A DNA stretch of 48,546 bases from Peptococcaceae bacterium UBA7702 (GTDB lineage Bacteria > Bacillota > Dehalobacteriia > UBA7702), in assembly GCA_002482535.1 (NCBI GenBank), contig DLGE01000010.1, forward strand, positions 1 through 48,546, read 5' to 3'. The notes under the pieces were generated by a model. It was not told the origin of the DNA, made no database searches, and saw nothing but the letters and a program-made list of their open reading frames with translations. Position 1 is the first letter of the stretch; every line of letters starts with the position of its first letter. Position numbers and translations under genes: made by a program. This document shows positions 35,756 to 44,025 of the stretch, piece after piece.

Positions 35756-35787
35756 AAGAGATTCACATAAAAAAATTCTGGCATCAT

Positions 35788-35822
35788 AAAAGCTGGTTTC
35801 TTATTTCAGAAACCAGCTTTTC
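35788..35822. terminator. Hairpin terminator
   Basis: AAAAGCTGGTTTCT/AGAAACCAGCTTTT with a 6-nt loop. It works in either direction, between the ABC operon and the convergent small membrane gene. Confidence 0.85.
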
Positions 35823-35887
35823 CTTGATATTTTATAATCTACCAGAAATTTACAAAGCAATGGCGGTTAACAGATGATCTCGCCGGC

Positions 35888-36076
35888 TTAATCGCCAAAG
35901 GCGATGAAGAGAAGGGCGGAAACAACGGACAAAAGCGCGAGGATCAAACCGGCGCCGTAGATGATCCCAAAAAGGGAGCGCTGCTCCCTCGATTCTGCTT
36001 TGATCTGCCGGTATAACGCTCCCACTTTGATGAGACGCTTTTTTTGATTTTTCTCTCTTTTCTGATTTTTCATCAT
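35888..36076 (-). CDS. Small single-pass membrane protein
   Basis: A 62-residue protein: a strongly basic N-terminal half (KNQKREKNQKKRLIK) and one membrane helix (IIYGAGLILALLSVVSALLFIAF) at the end. Orientation would put the basic end in the cytoplasm. Ribosome site is weak. It is convergent with the ABC operon and divergent from the carbonic anhydrase-like gene. No family recognised; the composition argues for a real gene. Confidence 0.6.
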   Translation of the reverse strand: MMKNQKREKNQKKRLIKVGALYRQIKAESREQRSLFGIIYGAGLILALLSVVSALLFIAFGD

Positions 36077-36133
36077 AATTTATCATATCACATTCATCGG
36101 AAATATGGTATACTCAGAAAAAGGAGAAATCCC

Positions 36134-36646
36134 ATGCTTCTACTTTCTTATGCCGATAAAACACCCACAATCGAAGATTCCTGCTTTTTGGCGGATGGCT
36201 GCGCTGTGATTGGCGACGTTATTTTGGCAAAAAACGTCTCCCTTTGGTTCAACGTCGTCCTCCGAGGCGATGTTGACCGGATTGTCGTCGGCGCGAACAG
36301 CAACATTCAGGATAACGCCACCCTCCATTGTTCCGCGGGAAAACCGGTGAGCATCGGCAAAAATGTTTCCGTTGGCCATAACGCCGTGGTCCACGGCGCA
36401 ACCGTAGGGGACAACGTACTGATCGGCATCGGCGCCATCCTCTTAGACGGTGCGATCATCGGCGCAAACAGCATCATCGCCGCCGGCGCCGTGGTCACCG
36501 AAAACAAGGTGATTCCCGAAAACGCCCTTGTTATGGGCATTCCCGGCAAAGTCGTCGCTACCCTCAACGACGCGGAACGCCAAAGCAATCTTGACCGCGC
36601 CGCCCGCTACGTCAAACTGGCCCGGGAATATAAAACTTCCCGCTGA
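36134..36646 (+). CDS. Gamma-class carbonic anhydrase-like hexapeptide protein
   Basis: A 170-residue left-handed beta-helix protein. ATG 36134 follows AAGGAGAAAT; a 30-codon longer frame is not supported. His65, His82 and His87 have the spacing of the three Zn/Fe ligands of gamma-carbonic anhydrases (YrdA/CaiE-like), with RGD at 44-46 and QDN at 59-61. Carbonic anhydrase activity is possible but unproved for this subgroup. A -10 TATACT with preceding TG is at 36109-36114. Stands alone. Confidence 0.85.
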   Translation: MLLLSYADKTPTIEDSCFLADGCAVIGDVILAKNVSLWFNVVLRGDVDRIVVGANSNIQDNATLHCSAGKPVSIGKNVSVGHNAVVHGATVGDNVLIGIGAILLDGAIIGANSIIAAGAVVTENKVIPENALVMGIPGKVVATLNDAERQSNLDRAARYVKLAREYKTSR

Positions 36647-36680
36647 CAAAAGAGATAAAGGTGCCACCGCACAACAGACT

Positions 36681-36708
36681 TTGTCCACAGCCTGGAAGCG
36701 TCTATGAT
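36681..36708 (+). promoter_or_regulatory. Candidate promoter of the MATE gene
   Basis: TTGTCC, 16 nt, TATGAT, about 40 nt before the ATG at 36747. Moderate match. Confidence 0.4.
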
Positions 36709-36746
36709 GCTTCTTTTTATAATTCAATCAAACAAAAGGAATTTCT

Positions 36747-38141
36747 ATGAGCCAATCATCCCCAACAGAAAAAAAGAACTTACCCGAAAATAAAATGGGA
36801 TTTTTACCCGTGCCGAAGCTGCTGCTCACCGTATCGCTGCCGATGATCATTTCCATGCTGGTGCAGTCTCTTTACAATATCATCGACAGTATTTTTGTCG
36901 GTATGCTTTCGGAAAACGCTTTGGCCGCTGTTTCCCTGGCTTTTCCCATCCAAATGCTGACCTTCGCCGTAGGCAGCGGCACCGCGGTGGGGGTCAACGC
37001 CATTCTTTCCCGCTCTTTGGGAGAGCGGGATTTCGACCGCGCCAATAAAGCCGCCATGAACGGCATCTTTTTGGCCATCGTCAGCTTCCTTATTTTCATT
37101 TTTGTCGGGTTTTTCGCCATAAAGCCCTTTTACGCCAGCCAAACCATGAACGCCGATCGGGAAATCTATGTCTACGGCGTACAGTACTTGATGACGGTCA
37201 CGGTGTGTTCTTTTGCCGTCTTCGGCCAGCTTATGTTTGAGCGGCTGCTGCAATCCACCGGCAAGACCTTTTATACGATGATCACCCAGGGAACCGGCGC
37301 CATTGTCAACATCATCTTAGATCCCCTCTTCATCTTCGGCATCGGTCCCTTTCCCCGCCTGGAAGTCTTAGGCGCGGCCATCGCCACGGTGATCGGTCAG
37401 ATCATCGCCGCGGCTTTGGCCCTCTATTTTAACATCCGTTTCAACAAGGAACTTCACCTCAGCCTCTCCGGGCTGAAACCGGATTGGCCGCTGATCGGAC
37501 GCATCTACAAAGTCGGTTTCCCTTCCATCATCATGGTCTCCGTGGGTTCGGTGATGAATTACGGCATGAACCTGATCCTTTTGGGTTTTTCCTCCACGGC
37601 GGCGGTGGTTTTCGGCGTCTACTATAAACTGCAAAGCTTTATTTTCATGCCTCTTTTCGGCCTTAACGGCGGCATCATCCCGATTGTAGCCTATAATTAC
37701 GGCGCGGGCAAAAGGAGCCGCATGATTGACACGATCAAATTGGCGGTGCTTTACTCCGAAGGTATCATGGCACTTGGCGTCGCTCTTTTCCTGCTTTTCC
37801 CGGAAAAACTGCTGTCCCTGTTTTCCGCCTCCGAAGCCATGCTGGCCATCGGAGTTCCCGCCCTGCGGATCATCTCCGCTCACTTTCTCATCGCCGGTTT
37901 TTGCATCGTCGTCGGCAGTGTTTTTCAGGCCCTGGGCAACGGCGTCTACTCTCTTGTCGTCTCTGTTATGCGCCAGCTTGTGGTGTTGCTACCGGCGGCT
38001 TTTCTCCTATCCCAGGCCTTCGGTCTTGACGCAGTCTGGTGGGCCTTCCCCATTGCCGAGGTGATGAGTCTCATCGCCTCCAGCTTCTTTTTCCTGCGCA
38101 TCAAAAAGAAGGTCATCGATCACGTACCGGATAACGTGTAA
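36747..38141 (+). CDS. MATE family efflux transporter
   Basis: A 464-residue protein with twelve membrane helices in two similar halves. Typical MATE sequence appears at PMIISMLVQSLYNIIDSIFVGML in helix 1 and NPLFIFGIGP-like DPLFIFGIG after helix 5. It resembles the MepA/NorM-like clostridial group. It would export cationic drugs or metabolites using a Na+ or H+ gradient. AAAGGAA is close to the ATG. It has its own promoter and is followed by an ABC operon. Confidence 0.9.
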   Translation: MSQSSPTEKKNLPENKMGFLPVPKLLLTVSLPMIISMLVQSLYNIIDSIFVGMLSENALAAVSLAFPIQMLTFAVGSGTAVGVNAILSRSLGERDFDRANKAAMNGIFLAIVSFLIFIFVGFFAIKPFYASQTMNADREIYVYGVQYLMTVTVCSFAVFGQLMFERLLQSTGKTFYTMITQGTGAIVNIILDPLFIFGIGPFPRLEVLGAAIATVIGQIIAAALALYFNIRFNKELHLSLSGLKPDWPLIGRIYKVGFPSIIMVSVGSVMNYGMNLILLGFSSTAAVVFGVYYKLQSFIFMPLFGLNGGIIPIVAYNYGAGKRSRMIDTIKLAVLYSEGIMALGVALFLLFPEKLLSLFSASEAMLAIGVPALRIISAHFLIAGFCIVVGSVFQALGNGVYSLVVSVMRQLVVLLPAAFLLSQAFGLDAVWWAFPIAEVMSLIASSFFFLRIKKKVIDHVPDNV

Positions 38142-38263
38142 CCTTTAAAAAAACCAATGGACACGAAAAAACAAAACAGAATTTAAGTGGGGAAAATCCC
38201 CCGCATCGCAACAAAATGAAATCAACGGATTCCAATATCTACGAAAAAGGAGAAAACCTCTCT

Positions 38264-38968
38264 ATGATTAATGTCCAAAACGTATCCAAAAGATATGGCA
38301 AATTCCTCGCCAACGACGACATTTCTCTCGCGGTTCAACCCGGCGAGATGGCCATGCTGCTGGGCCCCAATGGCGCGGGAAAATCCACTTTGATCAAATC
38401 GGTCTGCGGTCTCCTGCGCTACCAGGGGAGCATTACCATCGGCGGCTTTGACAACCGCACCGCCGAGGCGAAACGACTGTTGGGTTATGTGCCGGAAATG
38501 CCGGTGCTGTATCCCATGCTGACCGTCTATGAACACCTGGAGTTTATCGCCAAGGCCTACCGCCTGGATGATTGGCAACCGTTGGCCGAAGGCTTGCTCC
38601 AGCGCTTTGAACTGTCGGATAAAACCGCCAAACTGGGCAAAGAATTGTCAAAGGGTATGCAGCAAAAAGTCAGTGTGTGCTGCGCCCTGCTACCCCAGCC
38701 CAAAGCAGTCATTCTGGACGAGCCCCTGGTGGGACTTGACCCCCACGGCATTCGGGAAATTAAGACCGCAATTTCCGATATGAAGAATTGGGGCTGCGCC
38801 CTGCTCATCAGCACCCACATGATTGAGAGTATGGAGGATAACTGGGATGTCACCTACATCATGAAAGACGGCAAGGTAGCCGCCGTCTGCCACAGGGGAG
38901 AACTGTCTGCAGGGCAGACCCTGGAGGACATCTATTTCTCCATCACCGAAGGAGGGGGAAAAGAATGA
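38264..38968 (+). CDS. ABC transporter ATP-binding protein
   Basis: A 234-residue ABC ATPase with Walker A GPNGAGKST, signature LSKGMQQKVS, Walker B VILDEPLVGLD and ISTHMIESM. ATG 38264 is preceded by AAGGAG at 11 nt; an in-frame ATG at 38216 would add 16 residues. The LSKGMQQK form of the signature is common in ABC-2 exporters. Overlaps the next gene by 4 nt. Confidence 0.9.
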   Translation: MINVQNVSKRYGKFLANDDISLAVQPGEMAMLLGPNGAGKSTLIKSVCGLLRYQGSITIGGFDNRTAEAKRLLGYVPEMPVLYPMLTVYEHLEFIAKAYRLDDWQPLAEGLLQRFELSDKTAKLGKELSKGMQQKVSVCCALLPQPKAVILDEPLVGLDPHGIREIKTAISDMKNWGCALLISTHMIESMEDNWDVTYIMKDGKVAAVCHRGELSAGQTLEDIYFSITEGGGKE

Positions 38969-40542
38969 GCGCCCTCCTTTACCTCATCGCCAAAAGTGTA
39001 AAAAACAGCCTGCGAGAGCTGCTAAAAAAACCAGGCAAGCTGGCGTTATATCTTTTTGTGATCGCCGCGATCATCGGCGTTATCCTGCTCTCCTTCTTCA
39101 CAAGGGCCCAGGTAGAGTCTGCTGCACCTTTGTTCTGGTTCACCGGAATTCTATTTTTATTCATTGCTTTGTTTGTGATGATCTCGTTGCTCAAAGGGCT
39201 TTCCGGGGGCGACGTCATCTTTGACATGAACGACGTTAACCTGTTGTTCGTATCGCCGGTCAATCCCCGCAAAACGTTGCTATACGGTCTTATCCGCATG
39301 ACCAAAATGGCGTTCCTGGCCGGTTTCTTCATCTTGTTTCAAGCAAGCTCCCTGGCAAATTTCGGCATCGATTACGGCGGTGTTCTCCTCACCTTTGGGG
39401 GCTTTTTGCTGAGTATCGTGGTGCTAACCACAGCCTCTTTGCTGATTTACAGCGTGACCAACGGCAATGTTGTGCGTAAACGCATTGTGAAAGGCCTGAT
39501 GGTGCTGATGTTTTTACCTCTCGGCGTCTTTCTGGTATTTCAGTATTACATGACGGGGGATGTTTTTGCGGCGCTGGAAACGGCGATCAACTCTCCTTTT
39601 TTGCGGTTCATTCCTGTGGCCGGCTGGACGGCATGGGGCGTGACTGCCTTTCTGTCCGGTGAAGTCATGGCCGGGCTGCTCTTTTTCGGTTTGAACCTAC
39701 TGCTCTGCGCCGGGATGACTTTGTATATCCTGCTTTCCAACCCAGATTATTACGAAGATGTGCTGGTAGCGACGGAAACGGCTTATGAAAAAAAACGGGC
39801 CGCAGCCGACGGCAATCTGGGCACCGCCACCACATCTACAAGAAAAGTGAGCATCACCAAAACCGGCATCCCCGGCAGCGGCGCCGCAGCCATCTTCGGA
39901 AAACATATGCGGGAAAGCTTCCGGGAAAACCGGTTCGGCATATTGACCTTGCCCTCAGTGCTGATTGCCGCCGGCGCGATCATTGCAGCGCTTTTTATCC
40001 GCGATCTTTCAGTGATCCTGCAAATCCTGATGTGGATTCAGATTATGCTCATCGGCACGGGCAGAGGGCTGAAAGAAACCTACTCCCATTACATCTACCT
40101 GATCCCCGAATCGTCCTTTAAAAAAATCCTGTGGAGCAATATGGAAATCATGGCGCGGACATTGGTGGAAAGCGTGCTGATCTTCGGGATCGGTGGAGCG
40201 CTGATCAAAACAAACCCCCTGTACATCCTCATTTACATCGTCCTATATACGCTTTTTTCACTGCTGTTACTGGGTGTGAATTATCTGTCCATGCGTTTTC
40301 TCAGCGCAAACATCGGCGCGGGGCTGCTGATTTTGATCTATTACATCGCGGTGTTATTGGCCATGGCGCCCGGGCTTGCCCTGGCCATGGTGACCGGTTT
40401 CACCATTGGTGGAGAAACCGGGTTTTTCATCGGCCTGCTGATTCTTTGCGGCTGGGAACTGGCGGCGGGGCTTGGCTGCTTTGCCTTGTCCAAAGGCGTA
40501 CTGCACAACTGCGATATGGCACAAATGAAAGTCAATCAATAA
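38965..40542 (+). CDS. Putative ABC exporter membrane subunit
   Basis: A 525-residue protein with about twelve membrane helices in two blocks separated by a hydrophilic segment around 275-315 (YEKKRAAADGNLG...). It matches the layout of the putative ABC exporter family of Bacillota, whose ATPase is encoded just upstream, as here. Substrate not known. ATG overlaps the ATPase stop (ATGA). A strong terminator follows. Confidence 0.8.
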   Translation: MSALLYLIAKSVKNSLRELLKKPGKLALYLFVIAAIIGVILLSFFTRAQVESAAPLFWFTGILFLFIALFVMISLLKGLSGGDVIFDMNDVNLLFVSPVNPRKTLLYGLIRMTKMAFLAGFFILFQASSLANFGIDYGGVLLTFGGFLLSIVVLTTASLLIYSVTNGNVVRKRIVKGLMVLMFLPLGVFLVFQYYMTGDVFAALETAINSPFLRFIPVAGWTAWGVTAFLSGEVMAGLLFFGLNLLLCAGMTLYILLSNPDYYEDVLVATETAYEKKRAAADGNLGTATTSTRKVSITKTGIPGSGAAAIFGKHMRESFRENRFGILTLPSVLIAAGAIIAALFIRDLSVILQILMWIQIMLIGTGRGLKETYSHYIYLIPESSFKKILWSNMEIMARTLVESVLIFGIGGALIKTNPLYILIYIVLYTLFSLLLLGVNYLSMRFLSANIGAGLLILIYYIAVLLAMAPGLALAMVTGFTIGGETGFFIGLLILCGWELAAGLGCFALSKGVLHNCDMAQMKVNQ

Positions 40543-40579
40543 TAAATACGGATCAAAGGTGATTGACTTCTTAAATGAA

Positions 40580-40613
40580 AAAGAGGGCATGGTGCAAGCC
40601 ATGCCCTCTTTTT
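40580..40613. terminator. Strong terminator
   Basis: AAGAGGGCATGG/CCATGCCCTCTT stem, 6-nt loop, then TTTTTG. It ends the ABC operon. Confidence 0.9.
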
Positions 40614-40689
40614 GTTCTATTTCTATGATGATTATGATGATATTGATCTCTCATGATATTAAGGGGAAACACAGAATCTGCCTGCCTCC

Positions 40690-40935
40690 TCATTGTTTGG
40701 CTTCAGGCCTTAGCGGCTTTTTAGGGTATGGCTTTGGCTCATCGGTTCGATTGACCAGATAGTCAATACTGGTGCCGAAGAGATCGGCAAGTTGATCGAG
40801 AATGGGGACGGGAATATTCAGATTTCCCAATTCATAGTCGGAATACGTCGTTTGATGAATGCTCAACCGCCGTGCGACTTGAGTCTGGGTCATATCCCGG
40901 TCTTCCCTTAGGTTGCGAATTCTTTCGTACATCAT
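40690..40935 (-). CDS. XRE-family regulator, second of a tandem pair
   Basis: An 81-residue protein that is almost entirely an HTH_3 domain: RIRNLREDRDMTQTQVARRLSIHQTTYSDYELG, then PVPILDQLADLFGTSIDYLV. The C-terminal PKPYPKKPLRP tail is shared with its neighbour, showing a recent common origin. ATG 40935 follows GAGGTGAAAC. It is downstream of the other XRE gene on the same strand and probably co-transcribed. Confidence 0.88.
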   Translation of the reverse strand: MMYERIRNLREDRDMTQTQVARRLSIHQTTYSDYELGNLNIPVPILDQLADLFGTSIDYLVNRTDEPKPYPKKPLRPEAKQ

Positions 40936-40979
40936 GTTTCACCTCAATTACACGATATAGCTGATAAAACAGAGAAGAT

Positions 40980-41213
40980 TTAAACCTTTCCCGATTTCCG
41001 GGGATACGGCTTCTTTTTGTCTGTGAGATTCAACAAATAGTCCACGCTGACATCATGAAAAACCGCCAGCGCACTTAAAACATGAGGCGGCACCATCCGC
41101 TGCCCGGCCTCGTAATAAGCATAGGTGCGCTGGGGAACATTAATCGCCTTTCCCACTTGTTCCTGGGTTAAGTCTTTGTCTTCCCTTAAAGCCCGTATTC
41201 GGTCGTATTGCAT
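40980..41213 (-). CDS. XRE-family regulator, first of a tandem pair
   Basis: A 77-residue HTH_3 protein: RIRALREDKDLTQEQVGKAINVPQRTYAYYEAG, DVSVDYLLNLTDKKKPYP. It starts beside the large palindrome 41235-41289, which lies across its promoter, so it is likely autoregulated. Paralogous to the next gene. Possible targets are itself and the 24-codon ORF on the other side. Confidence 0.88.
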   Translation of the reverse strand: MQYDRIRALREDKDLTQEQVGKAINVPQRTYAYYEAGQRMVPPHVLSALAVFHDVSVDYLLNLTDKKKPYPRKSGKV

Positions 41214-41234
41214 ATGATCACCTCTTATGCCGTC

Positions 41235-41289
41235 ATTATATTTTAGAACAATTTATTCTGTTGGCATTTAGAATATATTGTTCTAAAAT
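41235..41289. promoter_or_regulatory. Divergent promoter with large palindromic operator
   Basis: A perfect 13-bp inverted repeat ATTTTAGAACAAT (41240-41252)/ATTGTTCTAAAAT (41277-41289) with inner arms ATTCT/AGAAT. A minus-strand -10 TATAAT (41240-41235) abuts it. The symmetry extends weakly to the GAGGTGA ribosome sites on both sides. It is the likely operator of the adjacent XRE protein. Confidence 0.7.
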
Positions 41290-41308
41290 CATATAAGAGG
41301 TGACCGCA

Positions 41309-41383
41309 ATGGTTGATTATAGAAAAATAAATAACCGTCCGATCATCGCCTTAAACGACGTCATAGACAAGGCCAAATGGTAG
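41309..41383 (+). CDS. 24-codon ORF facing the XRE regulators
   Basis: ATG 41309 is preceded by AAGAGGTGA, a strong ribosome site, and the frame encodes 24 residues (MVDYRKINNRPIIALNDVID, then KAKW). It stops at TAG, immediately followed by TAA, a double stop. A terminator hairpin begins 53 nt later. The promoter palindrome suggests co-control with the XRE genes. No family recognised; it could be a small regulatory protein or the stub of a lost gene. Confidence 0.45.
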   Translation: MVDYRKINNRPIIALNDVIDKAKW

Positions 41384-41435
41384 TAAAAACCAGGCAAGCG
41401 GAAAAATATCGTTTCAGGAAAGCTGCCATACGCTA

Positions 41436-41481
41436 CGCGGCAGGGTACTTCTAAACAATGGAAGTACCCTGCCGCGTTTTT
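41436..41481. terminator. Strong terminator
   Basis: CGCGGCAGGGTACTTC/GAAGTACCCTGCCGCG perfect 16-bp stem, 9-nt loop, then TTTTT. It closes the 24-codon ORF transcript and insulates the sulfur operon. Confidence 0.9.
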
Positions 41482-41519
41482 GATGTGCCGGACCAAATCA
41501 ATTCAAAAATAGGCCAATC

Positions 41520-41584
41520 ACCTATTGACTTAATAGGTAATTAGTGCTATAACATAATAAACATACTGAAATGGTAGGTAATTA
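41520..41584 (+). promoter_or_regulatory. Promoter and candidate operators of the sulfur operon
   Basis: TTGACT (41525-41530), 17 nt, TATAAC (41548-41553). An inverted repeat ACCTATT/AATAGGT (41520-41538) covers the -35 box. The string TAGGTAATTA occurs at 41534-41543 and again at 41575-41584, 41 bp apart, about four helical turns. A repressor bound at both could control the operon; the Rrf2 protein encoded at its end is the natural candidate. Confidence 0.65.
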
Positions 41585-41586
41585 CG

Positions 41587-41679
41587 ATGAAGAAAATTAC
41601 GTTCTTGATGGGCTCCGCTCCTTTTGACTGCCGGCGCATGGGGCGATGTTGCCGTAAAAAATCGCCATGCATGATTTAA
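41587..41679 (+). CDS. Possible cysteine-rich leader peptide
   Basis: A 30-codon ORF between the sulfur-operon promoter and metY, with AGGTAATT before its ATG. Four of residues 15-28 are Cys (positions 15, 21, 22, 28). This would suit a leader whose translation senses Cys-tRNA. Against this, another frame reads TAGAWGDVAVKN, resembling a signal-peptide end, so it may be a decayed secreted protein. No clear terminator/antiterminator pair was seen between 41679 and 41700. Confidence 0.3.
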   Translation: MKKITFLMGSAPFDCRRMGRCCRKKSPCMI

Positions 41680-41699
41680 AACGAAAGGAACAAAATAAA

Positions 41700-42986
41700 A
41701 TGAGCCAAAAATTTGAAACGCTGCAAATTCATGCCGGACAGGAACTGGCAGATCCCACCACCGACGCAAGAGCGGTGCCGATTTATTTAACCACCTCCTA
41801 CGTATTTAAGGACGCAGAACAAGCCGCCAACCGTTTTCAGTTAAAGGAAGGCGGAAATATCTACTCCCGGCTGACGAACCCCACCACCGATGTGTTTGAA
41901 CAGAGGATCGCCGCCCTCGAAGGCGGCGTCGCCGCTTTGGCCACAGCCACCGGTTCCGCGGCCATTACCTACGCCGTACAAAACATCGCGAGAAGCGGGG
42001 ACCACATCATTGCCGCTTCCAATCTATACGGCGGTACCCATAATCTCTTCGCCCACACCCTCCGGGAACAGGGTATTGCAACCACCTTTGTGGATCCCCA
42101 GGACTACTCGGGTATTGAGGCGGCCGTCAGACCCGAAACAAAACTGCTCTTCGTAGAGTCCCTGGGAAATCCCCATTCCGATGTCAGCGACATCAGCGCC
42201 CTGGCCGCCATTGCCCACAAAAGCGGCCTGCCCCTGATTGTGGACAATACCTTTGCCACACCGTACCTTTTCCGGCCTTTGGCCCATGGCGCCGATATCG
42301 TGGTTCATTCCGCCACCAAGTTTATCGGCGGCCACGGTACCGTGATGGGCGGCGTTGTGGTAGACGGCGGTCATTTTGACTGGCAAAAAAATGATAAATT
42401 CCCCGGTCTTTCTGAACCCAATCCCTCCTATCACGGGGTAGTCTTCGCCGAAGCCTGCAAGCCTGCGGCTTTTGTGACAAAAATCCGCTGCACGTTACTG
42501 CGGGATCAGGGGGCGACCCTTTCTCCCATTCATTCCTTCCTGCTGTTGCAGGGTCTGGAAACTCTCTCGTTGCGGGTGGAACGCCACGTGGAAAACGCCC
42601 TCAAGGTCGTCGCTTTCCTTGGGGATCACCCTGAGGTAGAAAAGGTGAATCATCCTTCCCTGGGAACCGACGAAGAAAGACAACGCTATCACCACTATTT
42701 TCCCCAAGGCGCCGCCTCTATTTTTACCTTTGAGATCAAGGGCGACGGAGCGAAAGCTCAAAAATTCACAGAAAGCCTCCAACTATTCTCCCTCTTGGCC
42801 AATGTGGCCGACGTAAAAAGTCTGGTCATCCACCCAGCCTCCACCACACACTCCCAACTCTCCAAAGAAGCGCTGCTGGCCAACAAGATCAAGGAAAATA
42901 CGATACGCCTCTCCATCGGCACAGAGCATATCGACGACATCATCGCCGATCTTCAACACGGTTTTGATGTATGCAAGGAGGGTTAA
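41700..42986 (+). CDS. metY: O-acetylhomoserine sulfhydrylase (MetY)
   Basis: A 428-residue Cys/Met-metabolism PLP enzyme of MetY length. ATG 41700 follows AAAGGAAC. Landmarks: FETLQIHAGQE at the start, YSRLTNPT, ATGSAAITYA, and the PLP Lys in VVHSATKFIGGHGT. It makes homocysteine from O-acetylhomoserine and sulfide. It heads an operon with CysK, desulfurase, scaffold and Rrf2 regulator. Cystathionine-type members are shorter, so MetY is favoured. Confidence 0.9.
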   Translation: MSQKFETLQIHAGQELADPTTDARAVPIYLTTSYVFKDAEQAANRFQLKEGGNIYSRLTNPTTDVFEQRIAALEGGVAALATATGSAAITYAVQNIARSGDHIIAASNLYGGTHNLFAHTLREQGIATTFVDPQDYSGIEAAVRPETKLLFVESLGNPHSDVSDISALAAIAHKSGLPLIVDNTFATPYLFRPLAHGADIVVHSATKFIGGHGTVMGGVVVDGGHFDWQKNDKFPGLSEPNPSYHGVVFAEACKPAAFVTKIRCTLLRDQGATLSPIHSFLLLQGLETLSLRVERHVENALKVVAFLGDHPEVEKVNHPSLGTDEERQRYHHYFPQGAASIFTFEIKGDGAKAQKFTESLQLFSLLANVADVKSLVIHPASTTHSQLSKEALLANKIKENTIRLSIGTEHIDDIIADLQHGFDVCKEG

Positions 42987-42989
42987 ACC

Positions 42990-43928
42990 ATGGCGCAAAT
43001 CTATACTTCAGTGGAACAACTGATCGGTAAAACACCTCTCGTCGCCTTGACCCATATCGAAGCGGCATACCATCTCAAAGCGAAGATCATCGCCAAGCTG
43101 GAAGCATTTAATCCCGCCGGCAGCGTCAAAGACCGCATCGCCAAAGCGATGCTGGACGATGCCGAAGCAAAAGGTCTTTTACAAGAAGACTCCGTTATCA
43201 TTGAACCCACTTCCGGCAATACCGGTATCGGTTTGGCTTTTATGGCCGCCGTGAGAGGGTACCGCCTGATTTTGGTGATGCCGGAAACCATGTCGGTGGA
43301 ACGGCGGCAGCTGATGAAAGCCTACGGCGCGGAACTGATCCTCACCGAAGGCGCTCTGGGCATGAAAGGCGCCATCGCCAAAGCCCGGGAAGTCGCCGCA
43401 ACGCTACCTCACAGCTTTATTCCGGGGCAGTTTACCAATGAAGCCAATCCTTTGATTCACCGGCATACCACCGGGCCGGAGATCTTTCATGACTGCGACG
43501 GCAAGCTTGATATCTTCGTCGCCGGCGTCGGTACCGGGGGCACCGTTACCGGCGTGGGAGAATACCTGAAGGCACAAAACCCTGAGATCAAGGTTGTCGC
43601 CGTAGAGCCGGCCTCCTCTCCCGTGCTCTCCGGCGCCGCCCCGGGAAGCCATAAAATCCAGGGAATCGGCGCCGGCTTTATCCCCGAAATATTGAACACC
43701 GGGATTTACGACGAGATCATTCCCGTCTCCAATGAGGATGCTTTTGCCACAGGCAAACTGCTCCGCCGGACTGAGGGCATTCTGGCGGGAATCTCCTCCG
43801 GCGCGGCCCTGTTTGCCGGCCTTCAGCTGGCCCAACGCCAGGAAAATGAGGGAAAAAGCATTGTCGTGCTCCTCCCGGACACCGGGGAACGCTACCTTTC
43901 GACACCATTATTTAACGAGGAAACCTAA
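42990..43928 (+). CDS. cysK: Cysteine synthase (O-acetylserine sulfhydrylase)
   Basis: A 312-residue PLP enzyme: Lys47 in NPAGSVKDRI, PTSGNTGIGLA, and the phosphate loop GVGTGGTVTG near 175-184. It makes cysteine from O-acetylserine and sulfide. It begins 4 nt after metY with AAGGAGGG upstream, so translation is linked. The DTGERYLST end is standard for CysK. Sulfide use by both enzymes implies reduced-sulfur assimilation. Confidence 0.93.
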   Translation: MAQIYTSVEQLIGKTPLVALTHIEAAYHLKAKIIAKLEAFNPAGSVKDRIAKAMLDDAEAKGLLQEDSVIIEPTSGNTGIGLAFMAAVRGYRLILVMPETMSVERRQLMKAYGAELILTEGALGMKGAIAKAREVAATLPHSFIPGQFTNEANPLIHRHTTGPEIFHDCDGKLDIFVAGVGTGGTVTGVGEYLKAQNPEIKVVAVEPASSPVLSGAAPGSHKIQGIGAGFIPEILNTGIYDEIIPVSNEDAFATGKLLRRTEGILAGISSGAALFAGLQLAQRQENEGKSIVVLLPDTGERYLSTPLFNEET

Positions 43929-43935
43929 ACCTTCG

Positions 43936-43975
43936 CTTTGGGGCGGCGGGAATTTCCTTTGCCGCCGCCCCAAAG
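43936..43975 (+). other. GC-rich intra-operon hairpin
   Basis: CTTTGGGGCGGCGG/CCGCCGCCCCAAAG perfect 14-bp stem, 12-nt loop, without a T run. It lies between cysK and the desulfurase, followed by a stretch of repeated AAATC. It may protect or process the upstream mRNA or cause partial termination. Confidence 0.6.
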
Positions 43976-44025
43976 AACACATAATCACGAAATCGCAAAA
44001 TCATAAAATCATGGAGGAATGAATC

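Noticed and set aside
36655..36680. T-box-like GGTGCCACCGC before the MATE gene
   Set aside because: On the plus strand it is the wrong orientation; on the minus strand it lacks the full T-box sequence, specifier stem and terminator.
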